From Pseudomonas sp. RIT-PI-r (lineage in GTDB: Bacteria > Pseudomonadota > Gammaproteobacteria > Pseudomonadales > Pseudomonadaceae), in NCBI RefSeq assembly GCF_001297015.1, contig NZ_LIGE01000037.1:290748-354747 (forward strand): DNA of 64,000 bases, given 5' to 3'. The position numbers and the translations under genes are program-made. Positions 50,577-60,250 of the stretch are shown piece by piece. Within the stretch, counting starts at the first letter, position 1. Each line of letters opens with the position of its first letter. The notes under the pieces were generated by a model. It did no database searches. It saw only the letters and a program-made list of their open reading frames with translations, and was not told the origin of the DNA.

Positions 50577-50912
50577 TCACTTCGCCATCATGTACGTGTG
50601 GATGCTGAACATGATCCACAGCGACAGGCCAACCAGCAGCACGATCACGATCGCCGTGAAGACGAATGCGATCACGTTGTTACGCTGAGCAATGGAACGG
50701 TCCAGGTGCAGGAAGTAATACAGGTGAACGATCACCTGAATCACTGCGAACAGCAGAACGATTGCCAGCGTGGTGGCTTTCGGCAGGCTCGGGTACATCA
50801 CCAGACCGAAAGGAATCACGGTCAGGATCACCGACAGGATGAAGCCAATGGCGTACGACTTTACGCTGCCGTGGCCAGCATCATGGCTGTCATGGGAGTG
50901 TGCATTAGCCAT
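50577..50912 (-). CDS. cyoD: Cytochrome bo3 ubiquinol oxidase subunit IV
   Basis: 111 residues, three membrane helices (YAIGFILSVILTVIPFGLVMY; AIVLLFAVIQVIVHLYYFLHLD; FTAIVIVLLVGLSLWIMFSIH). Start at 50912 (MANAHSHDSHDAGHGSVKS), overlapping the cyoC stop by 1 bp. Confidence 0.95.
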   Translation of the reverse strand: MANAHSHDSHDAGHGSVKSYAIGFILSVILTVIPFGLVMYPSLPKATTLAIVLLFAVIQVIVHLYYFLHLDRSIAQRNNVIAFVFTAIVIVLLVGLSLWIMFSIHTYMMAK

Positions 50913-51535
50913 TACAGAGTCCCCATCAGGTAAACAACGGTGAATACGCAGATCCACACCACGTCCAGGAAGTGCCAGAACAGGCTCAGGCAGCTCAGAC
51001 GGGTCTTGTTGGTCGCCGTCAGGCCGTGCTTGTTGACCTGGTACATCATGATGCCCATCCAGATCAGACCCGCAGATACGTGCAGACCGTGGGTACCGAC
51101 CAGGGTGAAGAACGCGGACAGGAAGCCCGAACGGCTAGGACCGAAGCCCTCGGAGATCAGCAGGTGGAACTCGTTGATCTCCATGGCGATAAAGCCTGCG
51201 CCCAGCAGGAAGGTCATGAACAACCAGCCCAGAACCTGCTGCTTCTTGCCTTTGAACAACGCCAGCATGGCGAAGCCGTAGGTGATCGAACTGAACAACA
51301 GCAGAGCGGTTTCGCCCAGCACGTATGGCAGTTCGAAGATGTCGTGGCCCGCTGGGCCACCGGCTACGTTGTTTACCAGTACTGCGTACACCGCGAAGAT
51401 CGACGCAAACAGAATGCAGTCGGTCATCAGGTAGAGCCAGAAACCGTATACGGTCATCTCGCCCGAGTCGTGGTGATGGTCATCGTGCCCATGGTCACCA
51501 TGGGCGTGTCCAACATTGGTCACTAAGTTCGACAT
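50912..51535 (-). CDS. cyoC: Cytochrome bo3 ubiquinol oxidase subunit III
   Basis: 207 residues, five membrane helices, heme-copper oxidase subunit III type. His-rich N-terminus (HAHGDHGHDDHHHDSGE), then VYGFWLYLMTDCILFASIFAVY and GTHGLHVSAGLIWMGIMM. Lies 3 bp after cyoB. Confidence 0.96.
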   Translation of the reverse strand: MSNLVTNVGHAHGDHGHDDHHHDSGEMTVYGFWLYLMTDCILFASIFAVYAVLVNNVAGGPAGHDIFELPYVLGETALLLFSSITYGFAMLALFKGKKQQVLGWLFMTFLLGAGFIAMEINEFHLLISEGFGPSRSGFLSAFFTLVGTHGLHVSAGLIWMGIMMYQVNKHGLTATNKTRLSCLSLFWHFLDVVWICVFTVVYLMGTL

Positions 51536-51538
51536 GGT

Positions 51539-53569
51539 TTAAGCCTGTTCCAACGAGGTTTCAACACGGGTGGCACCGGCCGGGATTTTCCCTGCCGCAA
51601 CCAGACGCTTGTGCTGCTCGGCTTCGATACGCTCGATCGTTTCAACCGGAACCATATAGCCCTGGTCGTCACGTGCAGCGTGGATCACGAAGTAGATGAT
51701 GGTGCCGGCCAGGCTGGCGATCGCCAACCACCAGATGTGCCAGATCATCGCGAAACCGAAGACGGTCAACAGTGCGCCCATCACCACGCCAGTGGCTGTG
51801 TTGTTCGGCATGTGGATCGGCTCGTACTTGGCCGGTTGCTGGTACGCAGTACCGTTTTCCTTGGCTTCAGTGAACGGGTCGATGCAGTCAGCCTTAGGCA
51901 GCACGGCAAAGTTGTAGAACGGAGGTGGCGACGAGGTCGACCATTCCAGGGTGTGTGCATTCCACGGGTCACCGTGATCGCAAACGTTCTCTGGCTTGTT
52001 ACGGTCACGCACGCTCACATAGAGCTGGATCAGCTGGCAGGCGATACCCACAGCGATCATCACCGCACCGAACATGGCAACGTACAGGTACGGTACCCAC
52101 TCAGGGTTGGTGGTGGCGTTCAGACGACGGGTCATGCCCATGAAGCCCAGTGCATAGAGCGGCATGAACGCGACGAAGAAGCCCGAGATCCAGAACCAGA
52201 ACGCTGCTTTACCCCAGCCTTCGTGCAGCTTGAAGCCGAACGCTTTCGGGAAGTAGAACGCGAAACCAGCGATGTAACCGAATACCGCACCGCCGATGAT
52301 CACGTTGTGGAAGTGTGCGATCACGAACAGGCTGTTGTGCAGAACGAAGTCAGCACCCGGAATGGCCAGCAGTACGCCGGTCATGCCGCCGATGGCGAAG
52401 GTCACCATGAAGCCCAGAGTCCACAGAACCTGGCTGGTGAAGCGCAGACGGCCCTGGTAGATGGTGAACAGCCAGTTGAATAGCTTCACACCCGTCGGGA
52501 TGGAAATCAGCATCGTCGCCAGACCGAAGAAGGCGTTGACGCTGGCACCCGAACCCATGGTGAAGAAGTGGTGCAGCCAAACCATGAAGCCCAGTACCGA
52601 GATCGCGCCCGAGGCGTAGATCATCGAGTGGTGGCCGAACAGTTTCTTGCCGGTGAAGGCCGAGATCACTTCCGAGAAGATGCCGAATGCCGGCAGGATC
52701 AGGATGTAAACCTCAGGGTGGCCCCACGCCCAGAACAGGTTGACGTACATCATTGGATTGCCACCAAGTTCATTGGTGAAAATGTGGAAATCCATGTAAC
52801 GGTCAAGGGTCAGCAGTGCCAGGGTAGCGGTCAGGATCGGGAACGAAGCCACGATCAGAACGTTTGCCCAGGTGCAGGTCCAGGTGAAGATCGGCATGTC
52901 CATCAGTTTCATGCCAGGGGTACGCATTTTCAGTACGGTCGCGAGGAAGTTGACCCCCGTTAGCGTCGTACCTAAGCCGGATAGCTGTAGCGCCCAGATG
53001 TAGTAGTCCATACCCACGCCAGGGCTGTACTGCAGACCCGACAATGGTGGATAGGCAACCCAACCGGTCTTGGCGAATTCGCCGACGCCCAGGGACAGGT
53101 TGATCAGTACTACGCCGGATACCAGCAGCCAGAAGCTCAGGGAGTTCAGGAACGGGAACGCAACGTCACGCGCGCCGATCTGCAGCGGCACTGCAAGGTT
53201 CATCAGGCCGGTGAAGAATGGCATCGCCATGAAGATGATCATGATCACACCGTGAGCGGTGAAGATCTGGTCATAGTGTTCAGGTGGCAGGTAGCCAGGC
53301 GAACCCTCGGTGGCCATGGCCAACTGGGTACGCATCATGATGGCGTCGGCAAAACCGCGCAGCAGCATGACCATGGCAACGATGATGTACATCACGCCGA
53401 TTTTCTTGTGGTCGACCGAGGTCAACCACTCGGTCCACAAGTACGTCCACTTCTTGAAGTAGGTGATTGCAGCGAACAGCGCCAGACCACCGAGGGCGAT
53501 CATGGCGATGGTCACCATCACGATCGGCTCGTGGAATGGGACTGCTTCCCAACTTAATTTACCAAACAT
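51539..53569 (-). CDS. cyoB: Cytochrome bo3 ubiquinol oxidase subunit I
   Basis: 676-residue catalytic subunit binding heme b, heme o3 and CuB and pumping protons. Motifs: AHGVIMIIFMAMPF, FWAWGHPEVYILILPAFGIFSEVI (CuB His and cross-linked Tyr), HHFFTMG and VIAHFHNVIIGGAVFGYIAGF (heme His ligands). Normal length. Confidence 0.97.
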   Translation of the reverse strand: MFGKLSWEAVPFHEPIVMVTIAMIALGGLALFAAITYFKKWTYLWTEWLTSVDHKKIGVMYIIVAMVMLLRGFADAIMMRTQLAMATEGSPGYLPPEHYDQIFTAHGVIMIIFMAMPFFTGLMNLAVPLQIGARDVAFPFLNSLSFWLLVSGVVLINLSLGVGEFAKTGWVAYPPLSGLQYSPGVGMDYYIWALQLSGLGTTLTGVNFLATVLKMRTPGMKLMDMPIFTWTCTWANVLIVASFPILTATLALLTLDRYMDFHIFTNELGGNPMMYVNLFWAWGHPEVYILILPAFGIFSEVISAFTGKKLFGHHSMIYASGAISVLGFMVWLHHFFTMGSGASVNAFFGLATMLISIPTGVKLFNWLFTIYQGRLRFTSQVLWTLGFMVTFAIGGMTGVLLAIPGADFVLHNSLFVIAHFHNVIIGGAVFGYIAGFAFYFPKAFGFKLHEGWGKAAFWFWISGFFVAFMPLYALGFMGMTRRLNATTNPEWVPYLYVAMFGAVMIAVGIACQLIQLYVSVRDRNKPENVCDHGDPWNAHTLEWSTSSPPPFYNFAVLPKADCIDPFTEAKENGTAYQQPAKYEPIHMPNNTATGVVMGALLTVFGFAMIWHIWWLAIASLAGTIIYFVIHAARDDQGYMVPVETIERIEAEQHKRLVAAGKIPAGATRVETSLEQA

Positions 53570-53572
53570 CGT

Positions 53573-54514
53573 TTACTCCTCTGCCCCGGCAGCTGAATGC
53601 GAACTCGAGTCAATTTCCGTGGCCGCCACTTCTTTCTCTTTCTTCTCGTGCTTCAGCGGCTTGCCCGGCTTCATACCTTCGTACTTGTCGACGATGATCT
53701 GGAACTGGTTCGGCGTGACCGAGGAGTAGAGCTCGACTGGGTTGTTCTGGCTCGGTTTGGCAAGGGCCGCGTATTCAGCTTGATCAAGCTGTTTAGGTGA
53801 CTTCTTGACTTCACTTACCCAGGCGTCGAAATCTTCCTGAGTGGTGGAGATAGCTTTGAACTTCATGCCGGTGAAACCCGCGCCGCTGTAGTTGGCGGAG
53901 ATACCGTCCATTTCAGCGTTACGGTCAGCGATCAGGTGCAGCTTGGTCTGCATGCCCGCCATCGCGTAGATCTGGCCGCCCAGACCCGGGATGAAGAACG
54001 AGTTCATCACAGCGTCAGAGGTGATCTTGAAGTTGATTGGCGTGTGCGCCGGGAACACGATCTTGTTGACCGTGGCAATGCCTTGTTCCGGGTAGATGAA
54101 CAGCCACTTCCAGTCCAGCGCGACCACTTCGATGGTCACAGGCTTGACGTCGGATTGAATCGGACGATACGGGTCCAGTTCGTGGGTCGAAATGTAGGTG
54201 ATGTAACCCAGGGCAATGATGATCAGGACCGGGATGGTCCAGACTGCCACTTCGATTTTGGTCGAGTGCGACCATTTCGGGGTGTAGACGGCGTTCTTGT
54301 TGGACGCGCGGTACTTCCAGGCGAACAGGAAGGTCATGACGATAACCGGCACAACAACCAACAGCATCAGCAGCGTGGCGGTGATGATCAGGTTGCGCTG
54401 TTCCAGGCCGACCTGGCCCGTTGGATTGAGCAAGGTCATGTTGCAGCCTCCCAGCAACAACGTGCCGAGCAGCGGCACTAGGCCTAGTAATCTGGGGTAC
54501 CTGTTTTTACTCAT
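53573..54514 (-). CDS. cyoA: Cytochrome bo3 ubiquinol oxidase subunit II (lipoprotein)
   Basis: 313 residues. Start at 54514 (MSKNRYPRLLGLVPLLG) with lipobox LLGGC (Cys24), then two membrane helices and a cupredoxin-like periplasmic domain lacking CuA ligands, as in quinol oxidases (EVVALDWKWLFIYPEQGIATVN, NSFFIPGLGGQIYAMAGM). Ribosome site AGAGG 7 nt upstream. First gene of cyoABCDE; an in-frame start at 54568 would hide the signal. Confidence 0.96.
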   Translation of the reverse strand: MSKNRYPRLLGLVPLLGTLLLGGCNMTLLNPTGQVGLEQRNLIITATLLMLLVVVPVIVMTFLFAWKYRASNKNAVYTPKWSHSTKIEVAVWTIPVLIIIALGYITYISTHELDPYRPIQSDVKPVTIEVVALDWKWLFIYPEQGIATVNKIVFPAHTPINFKITSDAVMNSFFIPGLGGQIYAMAGMQTKLHLIADRNAEMDGISANYSGAGFTGMKFKAISTTQEDFDAWVSEVKKSPKQLDQAEYAALAKPSQNNPVELYSSVTPNQFQIIVDKYEGMKPGKPLKHEKKEKEVAATEIDSSSHSAAGAEE

Positions 54515-55356
54515 CTCACGACCTCTAAAGCAGCTTGCGCAATGCAGTTGGGTTTTGATCGCCAACACTTCACCCTGCCAAGGGTTGGCATTTTCTTTGG
54601 ATTGAATAAGGGCCGCCCGTCGCGCGTCAGACGCTCGACAAAACCTGGGACAGCGGTCAGTTCTTATTCGAATTCGTGGTCAAAGGCCTTGTTACAGACC
54701 AATTCCATTTGGTGCGGAAAGTTGGAAGGCACCGACACCTGGGTGTCTTGGAAGCCTTTCGACTCACTCGACACCCGACTTTCTGCGCAGCGCCTTAATA
54801 AAAAGCGTTCCTTAATAAAGGCTGAACAGTGCCGGGAATTCAGTGCGGGCGATTGTAGATAGGTAGCGCCCTATACACCATGTCTTATCCCGAAATAATT
54901 TTTATCCGTTCGAGCAACAATCCATCGCCATTTTTGCAAAAGTTCCGCATGTTATCGAAATCGATTCTCAACAAAAACACCAAAAATTGTAGGTGTACCC
55001 GCCCCAGTTCAGACAGCTCTGAGGGCTTTTTCCGACGCCTCGAACAGCGCAAGCCCCGATAACCCAAGGCTTTTGGCCATATGCCAGCGCTTGTTAAAAC
55101 TGCCTGCTCTGGCACTCTCGTGCTAAAGCCGAAAAACCTCGAAACAGACCAATCCTTTTTTGTAACAACGACCGATTCCGTGTCACTGAAGAGCGCTGCG
55201 ACACGGCGTGTGTGACAACATGTCGCACATCTGCCACACCCTCACTTGCCGTCCGTCACGGTGTTTTCACAAACACTCTGAAATGCAAAACGCCCCGATA
55301 TGCTGATACGCAAATCGAGGCGTTTTCTGTATCGGCCAGACTGCCGATTAGTTGAT
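54515..55356. other. 842-bp intergenic region upstream of cyoABCDE
   Basis: No convincing gene on either strand. It should hold the cyo promoter. A small hairpin TGCCAA-GGG-TTGGCA at 54576-54590 lies in the likely cyoA leader, and the dsbB terminator is at its right end (55287-55326). The middle is A/T-richer than its flanks. No regulator box could be assigned. Confidence 0.5.
55287..55326. terminator. dsbB terminator
   Basis: AAAACGCCCCG/CGAGGCGTTTT, 11-bp stem with one mismatch and A/T tracts on both sides, 31 bp after the dsbB stop. Confidence 0.75.
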
Positions 55357-55866
55357 TCAGCGCAGTGCTTTTCGGTTACGCAAGGTCAGCAGCGGCACCA
55401 GAATCACCACCAGCACGAACGCCAGCAACGCCCATTGCGCCAACGACAGACCGAGAATCGGCGGATACGGTGTCGAGCAGAAACCGTCGACCTGAAAGCC
55501 CAGCGGGAAGATCTTCGCCAGCGGCAAGTCGTCGACAATTGGCTGCAGCACATCGATGCCACAACTCACTGCCGGATAGAACTGGGTGTACACGTGATGG
55601 CCGGCCACAGCGGCGCCGGCAATCGCGCAAATCACTACCAGGACTTCGAACACGGTGATGTTGCGGCGGGTGCGCATGGCCGCGCCGATAAAGGCGAACA
55701 ATGCGATCAGCAGCAATGCATAACGCTGCAGGATGCACAGCGGGCATGGCGCCTCGCCCAGTACGATTTGCATATAAAGCGCGCCACCGATCAGCGCCAG
55801 ACAGATGATCCCCAACAGCACCAGAAAGCGCCGCTCACGGCCCAACCGAATCGTTTCCTCGCTCAT
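55357..55866 (-). CDS. dsbB: Disulfide bond formation protein DsbB
   Basis: 169-residue inner-membrane quinone reductase that reoxidises DsbA. Four membrane helices; first cysteine pair in APCPLCILQR (CPLC), second in AVSCGIDV and GFCSTPYP. The usual length. Single gene between cyo and hmp. Confidence 0.93.
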   Translation of the reverse strand: MSEETIRLGRERRFLVLLGIICLALIGGALYMQIVLGEAPCPLCILQRYALLLIALFAFIGAAMRTRRNITVFEVLVVICAIAGAAVAGHHVYTQFYPAVSCGIDVLQPIVDDLPLAKIFPLGFQVDGFCSTPYPPILGLSLAQWALLAFVLVVILVPLLTLRNRKALR

Positions 55867-56008
55867 CGCGTTTCCCTTTTATGTCCATGGTTCAGCCGGC
55901 CGACGGCTGAAAGTTGTCGCAAGTCTACACCGGGGGAATAAACGATAAAGCAGTTAAGGAACCATTAAGTTGTAGGGATATTTTGCGAATCAGAATGGTG
56001 TAACGGCC

Positions 56009-56100
56009 ATCGCGAGCAGGCTCACTCCTACAAGGGATCTGTGTCGTACACCATTCTCATGTACGCCACTGCGCCTGTAGGAGTGAGCCTGCTCGCGATG
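56009..56100. repeat. REP pair (GTAGGAGTGAGCCTGCTCGCG type)
   Basis: CATCGCGAGCAGGCTCACTC and inverted TAGGAGTGAGCCTGCTCGCG with a ~40-bp spacer, upstream of the hmp stop region. Confidence 0.85.
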
Positions 56101-56121
56101 AAGGCGACTCGGTCTTAAGGA

Positions 56122-57303
56122 TTACTCCAGAGCCGAAGCCGGCCCGAAGAACTCGTAACGACTCTGCTTCTCCGGCACACCCAAGGCTTTCAGATGACGC
56201 TTGATCGCCCCCATGAACCCTTTCGGGCCAAGGAAATACGCATCGACATCACGCTGCTCCGGCAGCCATTCGCCCAACTGCTCCAGACTCAGCAGGCCCA
56301 CCTTGTCCGCCGCCGGGCTGACGCCATCGTCTTCGGCGTAGCAGTAGAAACGCTTGAGTTGCGGATGACGCGCCGCCAGACCATCGACCCAATCGCGGAA
56401 CGCATGGACGCTGCCATTGCGCGCGCAGTGAATGAAGTGCACCGGGCGCTCGGTTTCCAGCGCCGCTTCGAGCATCGCCAGCGTCGGGGTGATGCCGACG
56501 CCGCCGCTGATCAACACCAGCGGTGTGTCGCTGGCCGTCAAAGTAAACTCGCGCGACGGTGGAAACAGCTGAATGCTCGCGCCGACATGCAGTTGATCGT
56601 GCAAATGGTTCGATGCGCGACCACCCGGTTCACGCTTGACGCTGATGCGGTACTGACCTTTATTGGCCAGCGCCGACAGCGAGTAGTTACGGCGGATTTC
56701 TTCGCCATCGAGGATCAGCTTCATGCCGATGTACTGACCCGGTTCGGCTGCCAGAATCGGGCCCTTGTCGGCAGGTTCAAAGTAGAAGGAGATGATTTCC
56801 GCGCTCTCCTCGACCTTGGCCGCGACGATGAATTCGCGCGCTCCGCGCCAGCCGCCAACCGCTTGTTCTTTCTGGTCGTAGATCGCGGTTTCGGCGCCGA
56901 TCAGAATGTCCGCCAATTGGCCGTAGGCCGCCCCCCAAGCGCTCATCACTTCCGGGGTGGCGATCTCTTCGCCGAGCACTTCGGAAATGGCGCGCAGCAG
57001 GCAGGCACCGACAATCGGGTAGTGCTCCGGGAGGATCTGCAGAGCGACGTGCTTGTTGATGATTTTCGCTACCAGATCGCCCAACTGGTCGAGTTGATCA
57101 ATGTGGCGGGCGTACATCAATACACCGTTGGCCAGGGCACGGGGCTGGTCGCCGCTGGCCTGGTGCGCCTGGTTGAACAGCGGGCGCACCTCAGGGTATT
57201 CAGAGAGCATCATGCGGTAGAAGTGCGTGATCAGCGCTTCACCGCCGCTCTCCAGCAGAGGCACGGTGGATTTGACGATGGCACGATCCTGGACGCTAAG
57301 CAT
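56122..57303 (-). CDS. hmp: Flavohemoprotein (nitric oxide dioxygenase)
   Basis: Oxidises NO to nitrate using O2 and NADH. 393 residues, the standard length with start at 57303 (MLSVQDRAIVKSTVPLLESG). Globin domain (~1-140, with HFYRMMLSEYPEVRPLFNQAHQ and KHVALQILPEHYPIVGACLLRAI), FAD domain with RRNYSLSA, NAD domain with LVLISGGVGITPTLAMLEAAL. An ORF extension to 57417 enters the regulatory region and was rejected. Divergent from norR; expression should be NO-induced through NorR. Confidence 0.96.
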   Translation of the reverse strand: MLSVQDRAIVKSTVPLLESGGEALITHFYRMMLSEYPEVRPLFNQAHQASGDQPRALANGVLMYARHIDQLDQLGDLVAKIINKHVALQILPEHYPIVGACLLRAISEVLGEEIATPEVMSAWGAAYGQLADILIGAETAIYDQKEQAVGGWRGAREFIVAAKVEESAEIISFYFEPADKGPILAAEPGQYIGMKLILDGEEIRRNYSLSALANKGQYRISVKREPGGRASNHLHDQLHVGASIQLFPPSREFTLTASDTPLVLISGGVGITPTLAMLEAALETERPVHFIHCARNGSVHAFRDWVDGLAARHPQLKRFYCYAEDDGVSPAADKVGLLSLEQLGEWLPEQRDVDAYFLGPKGFMGAIKRHLKALGVPEKQSRYEFFGPASALE

Positions 57304-57336
57304 AAGAGCAACTCCTGAGCTTTCTTGAAAAGTTAC

Positions 57337-57354
57337 CTTAGGCTTATCAGATTT
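57337..57354 (-). promoter_or_regulatory. Possible sigma-54 promoter of hmp
   Basis: Minus strand TTGGCATGAAATCTGA resembles TGGCAC-N5-TTGC at -24 but has GA instead of GC at -12. The presence of NorR sites upstream supports it; the match is imperfect. Confidence 0.35.
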
Positions 57355-57402
57355 CATGCCAAGTTTTTTATCCATATAAATCAATAACTTGAAAGTATAG
57401 TA

Positions 57403-57458
57403 GTCATAACGACTCAAACAGACTTATAGTCATCTCGACTACATCGTGTCCCTTTGAC
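57403..57458. promoter_or_regulatory. Three NorR enhancer sites between hmp and norR
   Basis: GTCATAACGAC (57403-57413), GTCATCTCGAC (57429-57439) and GTCCCTTTGAC (57448-57458) each fit the NorR core GT-N7-AC. Three sites are the number NorR needs to assemble its hexamer in E. coli. Confidence 0.75.
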
Positions 57459-57467
57459 TACAAGACC

Positions 57468-59027
57468 ATGACCGCCAAATCCCTGCTCACCGCCCTGCTG
57501 CCTCTGGTTTCCGACCTCTCCCGCGAACTGCCTGAGGGCGAGCGTTACCGACGCCTGCTCGAAGCCATGCGCGCGCTGTTGCCCTGCGATGCCGCCGCGT
57601 TGTTGCGGCTCGACGGTGAATCGCTGGTGCCGCTGGCGGTGGACGGCTTGAGTACCGACACTTTGGGCCGGCGCTTCAAAGTCAGCGAACACCCGCGCTT
57701 CGAAATCCTGCTGGCCGGCGCCGGGCCGACCCGCTTCGCCGCTGACAGTGATTTGCCCGATCCTTACGACGGCCTGGTCGATGGTCTCGATGATCATCTA
57801 GAAGTTCACGACTGTCTGGGCTGCCCTTTGTTTGTCGAAGAAAAGCTCTGGGGCCTGATCACCCTTGATGCACTCGATCCAGAGCGTTTCGAACCCATCG
57901 AACTCGACGCCCTGCAAGCCTTTGCCAGCCTCGCCTCGGCCACGGTCAACGCCGCCGAGCGCATCCAACGCCTGGCCAATCGCGCAGAAGATGAACATCA
58001 GCGCGCCGAGGTCTATCGTCAGGCCAGCGGCCAGCAGAACCGCGAGATGATCGGTCAGAGCAAAGCGCTGAAGAAGTTAGTGGAAGAGATCAATCTGGTC
58101 GGCGGCAGCGATCTGACCGTGTTGATCACCGGCGAAACCGGCGTCGGCAAAGAGCTGGTCGCCCAGGCCATTCACGCCGCTTCACCGCGCGCCGACAAAC
58201 CGATCATCAGCCTCAACTGCGCCGCCCTGCCGGACACCCTGGTGGAAAGCGAACTGTTCGGCCACGTGCGTGGCGCCTTCACTGGCGCCACCAGCGACCG
58301 TCGCGGCAAGTTCGAACTGGCCAATGGCGGCACGCTGTTTCTCGATGAAGTCGGCGAATTGTCGTTGACGGTGCAGGCCAAGTTGCTGCGGGTTTTGCAG
58401 AGCGGACAGTTGCAGCGCCTGGGCTCGGATAAGGAGCATCAAGTCGATGTGCGCCTGATTGCCGCGACCAACCGCGACCTGGCCGAAGAAGTGCGCAGCG
58501 GCCGCTATCGTGCCGACTTCTATCATCGCCTCAGCGTCTACCCGCTGCGCGTGCCGGCGCTGCGTGATCGTGGGCGTGATGTGTTGCTGCTCAGTGGTTT
58601 CTTTCTGGAGCAGAACCGTTCGCGCATGGGCCTTAATAGCCTGCGTCTGAACAGCGATGCGCAGGATGCGCTGCTCGCTTATACGTGGCCGGGGAACGTT
58701 CGCGAGCTGGAGCATTTGATTGGGCGCAGTGCGTTGAAGGCGTTGGGTAACTGCAAGGTGCGGCCGAAGATCCTCAGTTTGAGCGCGGCGGATCTGGATT
58801 TGCCGCGTGAGGTTGTGGATAACTCAGTTGAGGCTGTTGTCGGTGTCGTGGCTGAGATGCCGCTGATCAGTGGGGATTTGCGCAGTGCGACCGAGCAGTA
58901 TCAGCGGCGTTTGATCAGTGCGGCGCTGGAGCGGAATCAGGATAACTGGGCGAGTGCGGCGCGGGAGTTGGGGCTGGATCGGGCGAACCTTGGGCGGATG
59001 GCCAAGCGGTTGGGCATGAAGAGCTAG
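57468..59027 (+). CDS. norR: NO-responsive sigma-54 activator NorR (FhpR)
   Basis: 519 residues. GAF domain with the NO-sensing mononuclear iron (~1-170), AAA+ domain (~190-430) with Walker A GETGVGKE, the sigma-54-contacting loop GAFTGA (in VRGAFTGATSD) and Walker B GGTLFLDEVGEL, and a C-terminal Fis-type HTH (NWASAARELGLDRANLGRMAKRLG). Divergent from hmp; called FhpR in P. aeruginosa where it controls fhp. Confidence 0.95.
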   Translation: MTAKSLLTALLPLVSDLSRELPEGERYRRLLEAMRALLPCDAAALLRLDGESLVPLAVDGLSTDTLGRRFKVSEHPRFEILLAGAGPTRFAADSDLPDPYDGLVDGLDDHLEVHDCLGCPLFVEEKLWGLITLDALDPERFEPIELDALQAFASLASATVNAAERIQRLANRAEDEHQRAEVYRQASGQQNREMIGQSKALKKLVEEINLVGGSDLTVLITGETGVGKELVAQAIHAASPRADKPIISLNCAALPDTLVESELFGHVRGAFTGATSDRRGKFELANGGTLFLDEVGELSLTVQAKLLRVLQSGQLQRLGSDKEHQVDVRLIAATNRDLAEEVRSGRYRADFYHRLSVYPLRVPALRDRGRDVLLLSGFFLEQNRSRMGLNSLRLNSDAQDALLAYTWPGNVRELEHLIGRSALKALGNCKVRPKILSLSAADLDLPREVVDNSVEAVVGVVAEMPLISGDLRSATEQYQRRLISAALERNQDNWASAARELGLDRANLGRMAKRLGMKS

Positions 59028-59033
59028 AAGCAC

Positions 59034-59212
59034 ACCCTCACCCTAGCCCTCTCCCACTGGGAGAGGGGACTGATTGGGGGATATTGGAGATGTCCGCCGA
59101 CGTGAACCTGCTTTACCGAATCCATAATCGACTCGGTCGTTCAGGTCGATGTACAACGTTTGACACCTCCGTCGGCCCCCTCTCCCTCCGGGAGAGGGCT
59201 GGGGTGAGGGGC
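59034..59212. repeat. REP pair (CCCTCTCCC...GGGAGAGGG type)
   Basis: ACCCTCACCCTAGCCCTCTC with hairpin at 59034-59069 and an inverted copy at 59176-59212. The spacer shares wording with the spacer of 48672-48847 (CCGAATCCA-AATCG--TCGGTC-TTCAGGTCGATGTA), so the whole ~175-bp unit is duplicated. Confidence 0.85.
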
Positions 59213-59344
59213 TTGGCTTTGGCTTTTGATCTGCACGCCACCCGACAACTAACCTAAAGCCCACCCCTTTAACGCCGATAACCCGGCATCAATAGTTTCT
59301 GGCGATTTCCACCCTCGCCCACCACCTTTCCACAGAAGGTTCAT

Positions 59345-60247
59345 ATGTCCTCCACCAAAGCCCGCGCAGACTCACTTTCGCTTCTGCTGTTTACCTTGCG
59401 CAGCGGCAAGTTGATGGCGATCAACCTGCTGAAAGTCAGTGAAATCATCCCCTGCCCGCCGCTGACCAAGCTGCCGGAGTCGCACCCGCACGTCAAAGGC
59501 ATTGCCACGTTGCGCGGCGCCTCGTTGTCAGTCATCGACCTCAGCCGCGCCATCGGTGAACGTCCGCTGGAAGACCCGAACGGCGGTTGCCTGATCGTCA
59601 CCGACGTCAGCCGCTCCAAACAGGGCCTGCACGTCCAGGCTGTGAGCAAAATCGTCCATTGCCTGACCACCGACATCAAGCCACCACCGTTTGGCTCGGG
59701 CGGTTCGCGCGCCTACATCACCGGTGTGACCTCGGTGGACGGCACGCTGGTGCAGGTGCTGGATATCGAAAAGGTTATCCACAGCATTGCCCCGGCGCAG
59801 ATCGAAATGGCCCCGACCGACCTGACCATGGAAGACGCCGAAGTGCTCGGCAACGCGCGCATTCTGGTGGTCGACGACAGTCAGGTAGCACTGCAGCAAT
59901 CGGTGCACACCCTGCGCAACCTCGGCCTGCAATGCCACACCGCCCGCAGCGCCAAGGAAGCCATCGACTGCCTGCTCGACCTGCAAGGCACCGCGCAGCA
60001 GATCAACCTGATCGTCTCCGACATCGAAATGTCCGAGATGGACGGCTACGCCTTCACTCGCACCCTGCGCGAAACGCCGGACTTCGCCCATTTATACGTG
60101 CTGCTGCACACCTCGCTCGACAGCGCGATGAACAGCGAGAAAGCGCGCCTGGCCGGAGCGAATGGCGTGCTGACCAAGTTCTCCTCGCCGGAACTGACCC
60201 ACTGCCTGATCGAAGCGGCCAAACACGTCGCGGCACACGGGCACTGA
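59345..60247 (+). CDS. cheV: Chemotaxis coupling protein CheV (CheW + receiver)
   Basis: 300 residues. CheW-like domain (~10-155, LLLFTLRSGKLMAINLLKVSEIIPCPPLTKLPESHPHVKGIATLRG) and receiver domain (~175-300) with ILVVDDSQ, phospho-acceptor in NLIVSDIEMSEMDGYAF and a conserved K in GVLTKFSSPEL. Couples receptors to CheA and may act in adaptation. Confidence 0.94.
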   Translation: MSSTKARADSLSLLLFTLRSGKLMAINLLKVSEIIPCPPLTKLPESHPHVKGIATLRGASLSVIDLSRAIGERPLEDPNGGCLIVTDVSRSKQGLHVQAVSKIVHCLTTDIKPPPFGSGGSRAYITGVTSVDGTLVQVLDIEKVIHSIAPAQIEMAPTDLTMEDAEVLGNARILVVDDSQVALQQSVHTLRNLGLQCHTARSAKEAIDCLLDLQGTAQQINLIVSDIEMSEMDGYAFTRTLRETPDFAHLYVLLHTSLDSAMNSEKARLAGANGVLTKFSSPELTHCLIEAAKHVAAHGH

Positions 60248-60250
60248 GTC

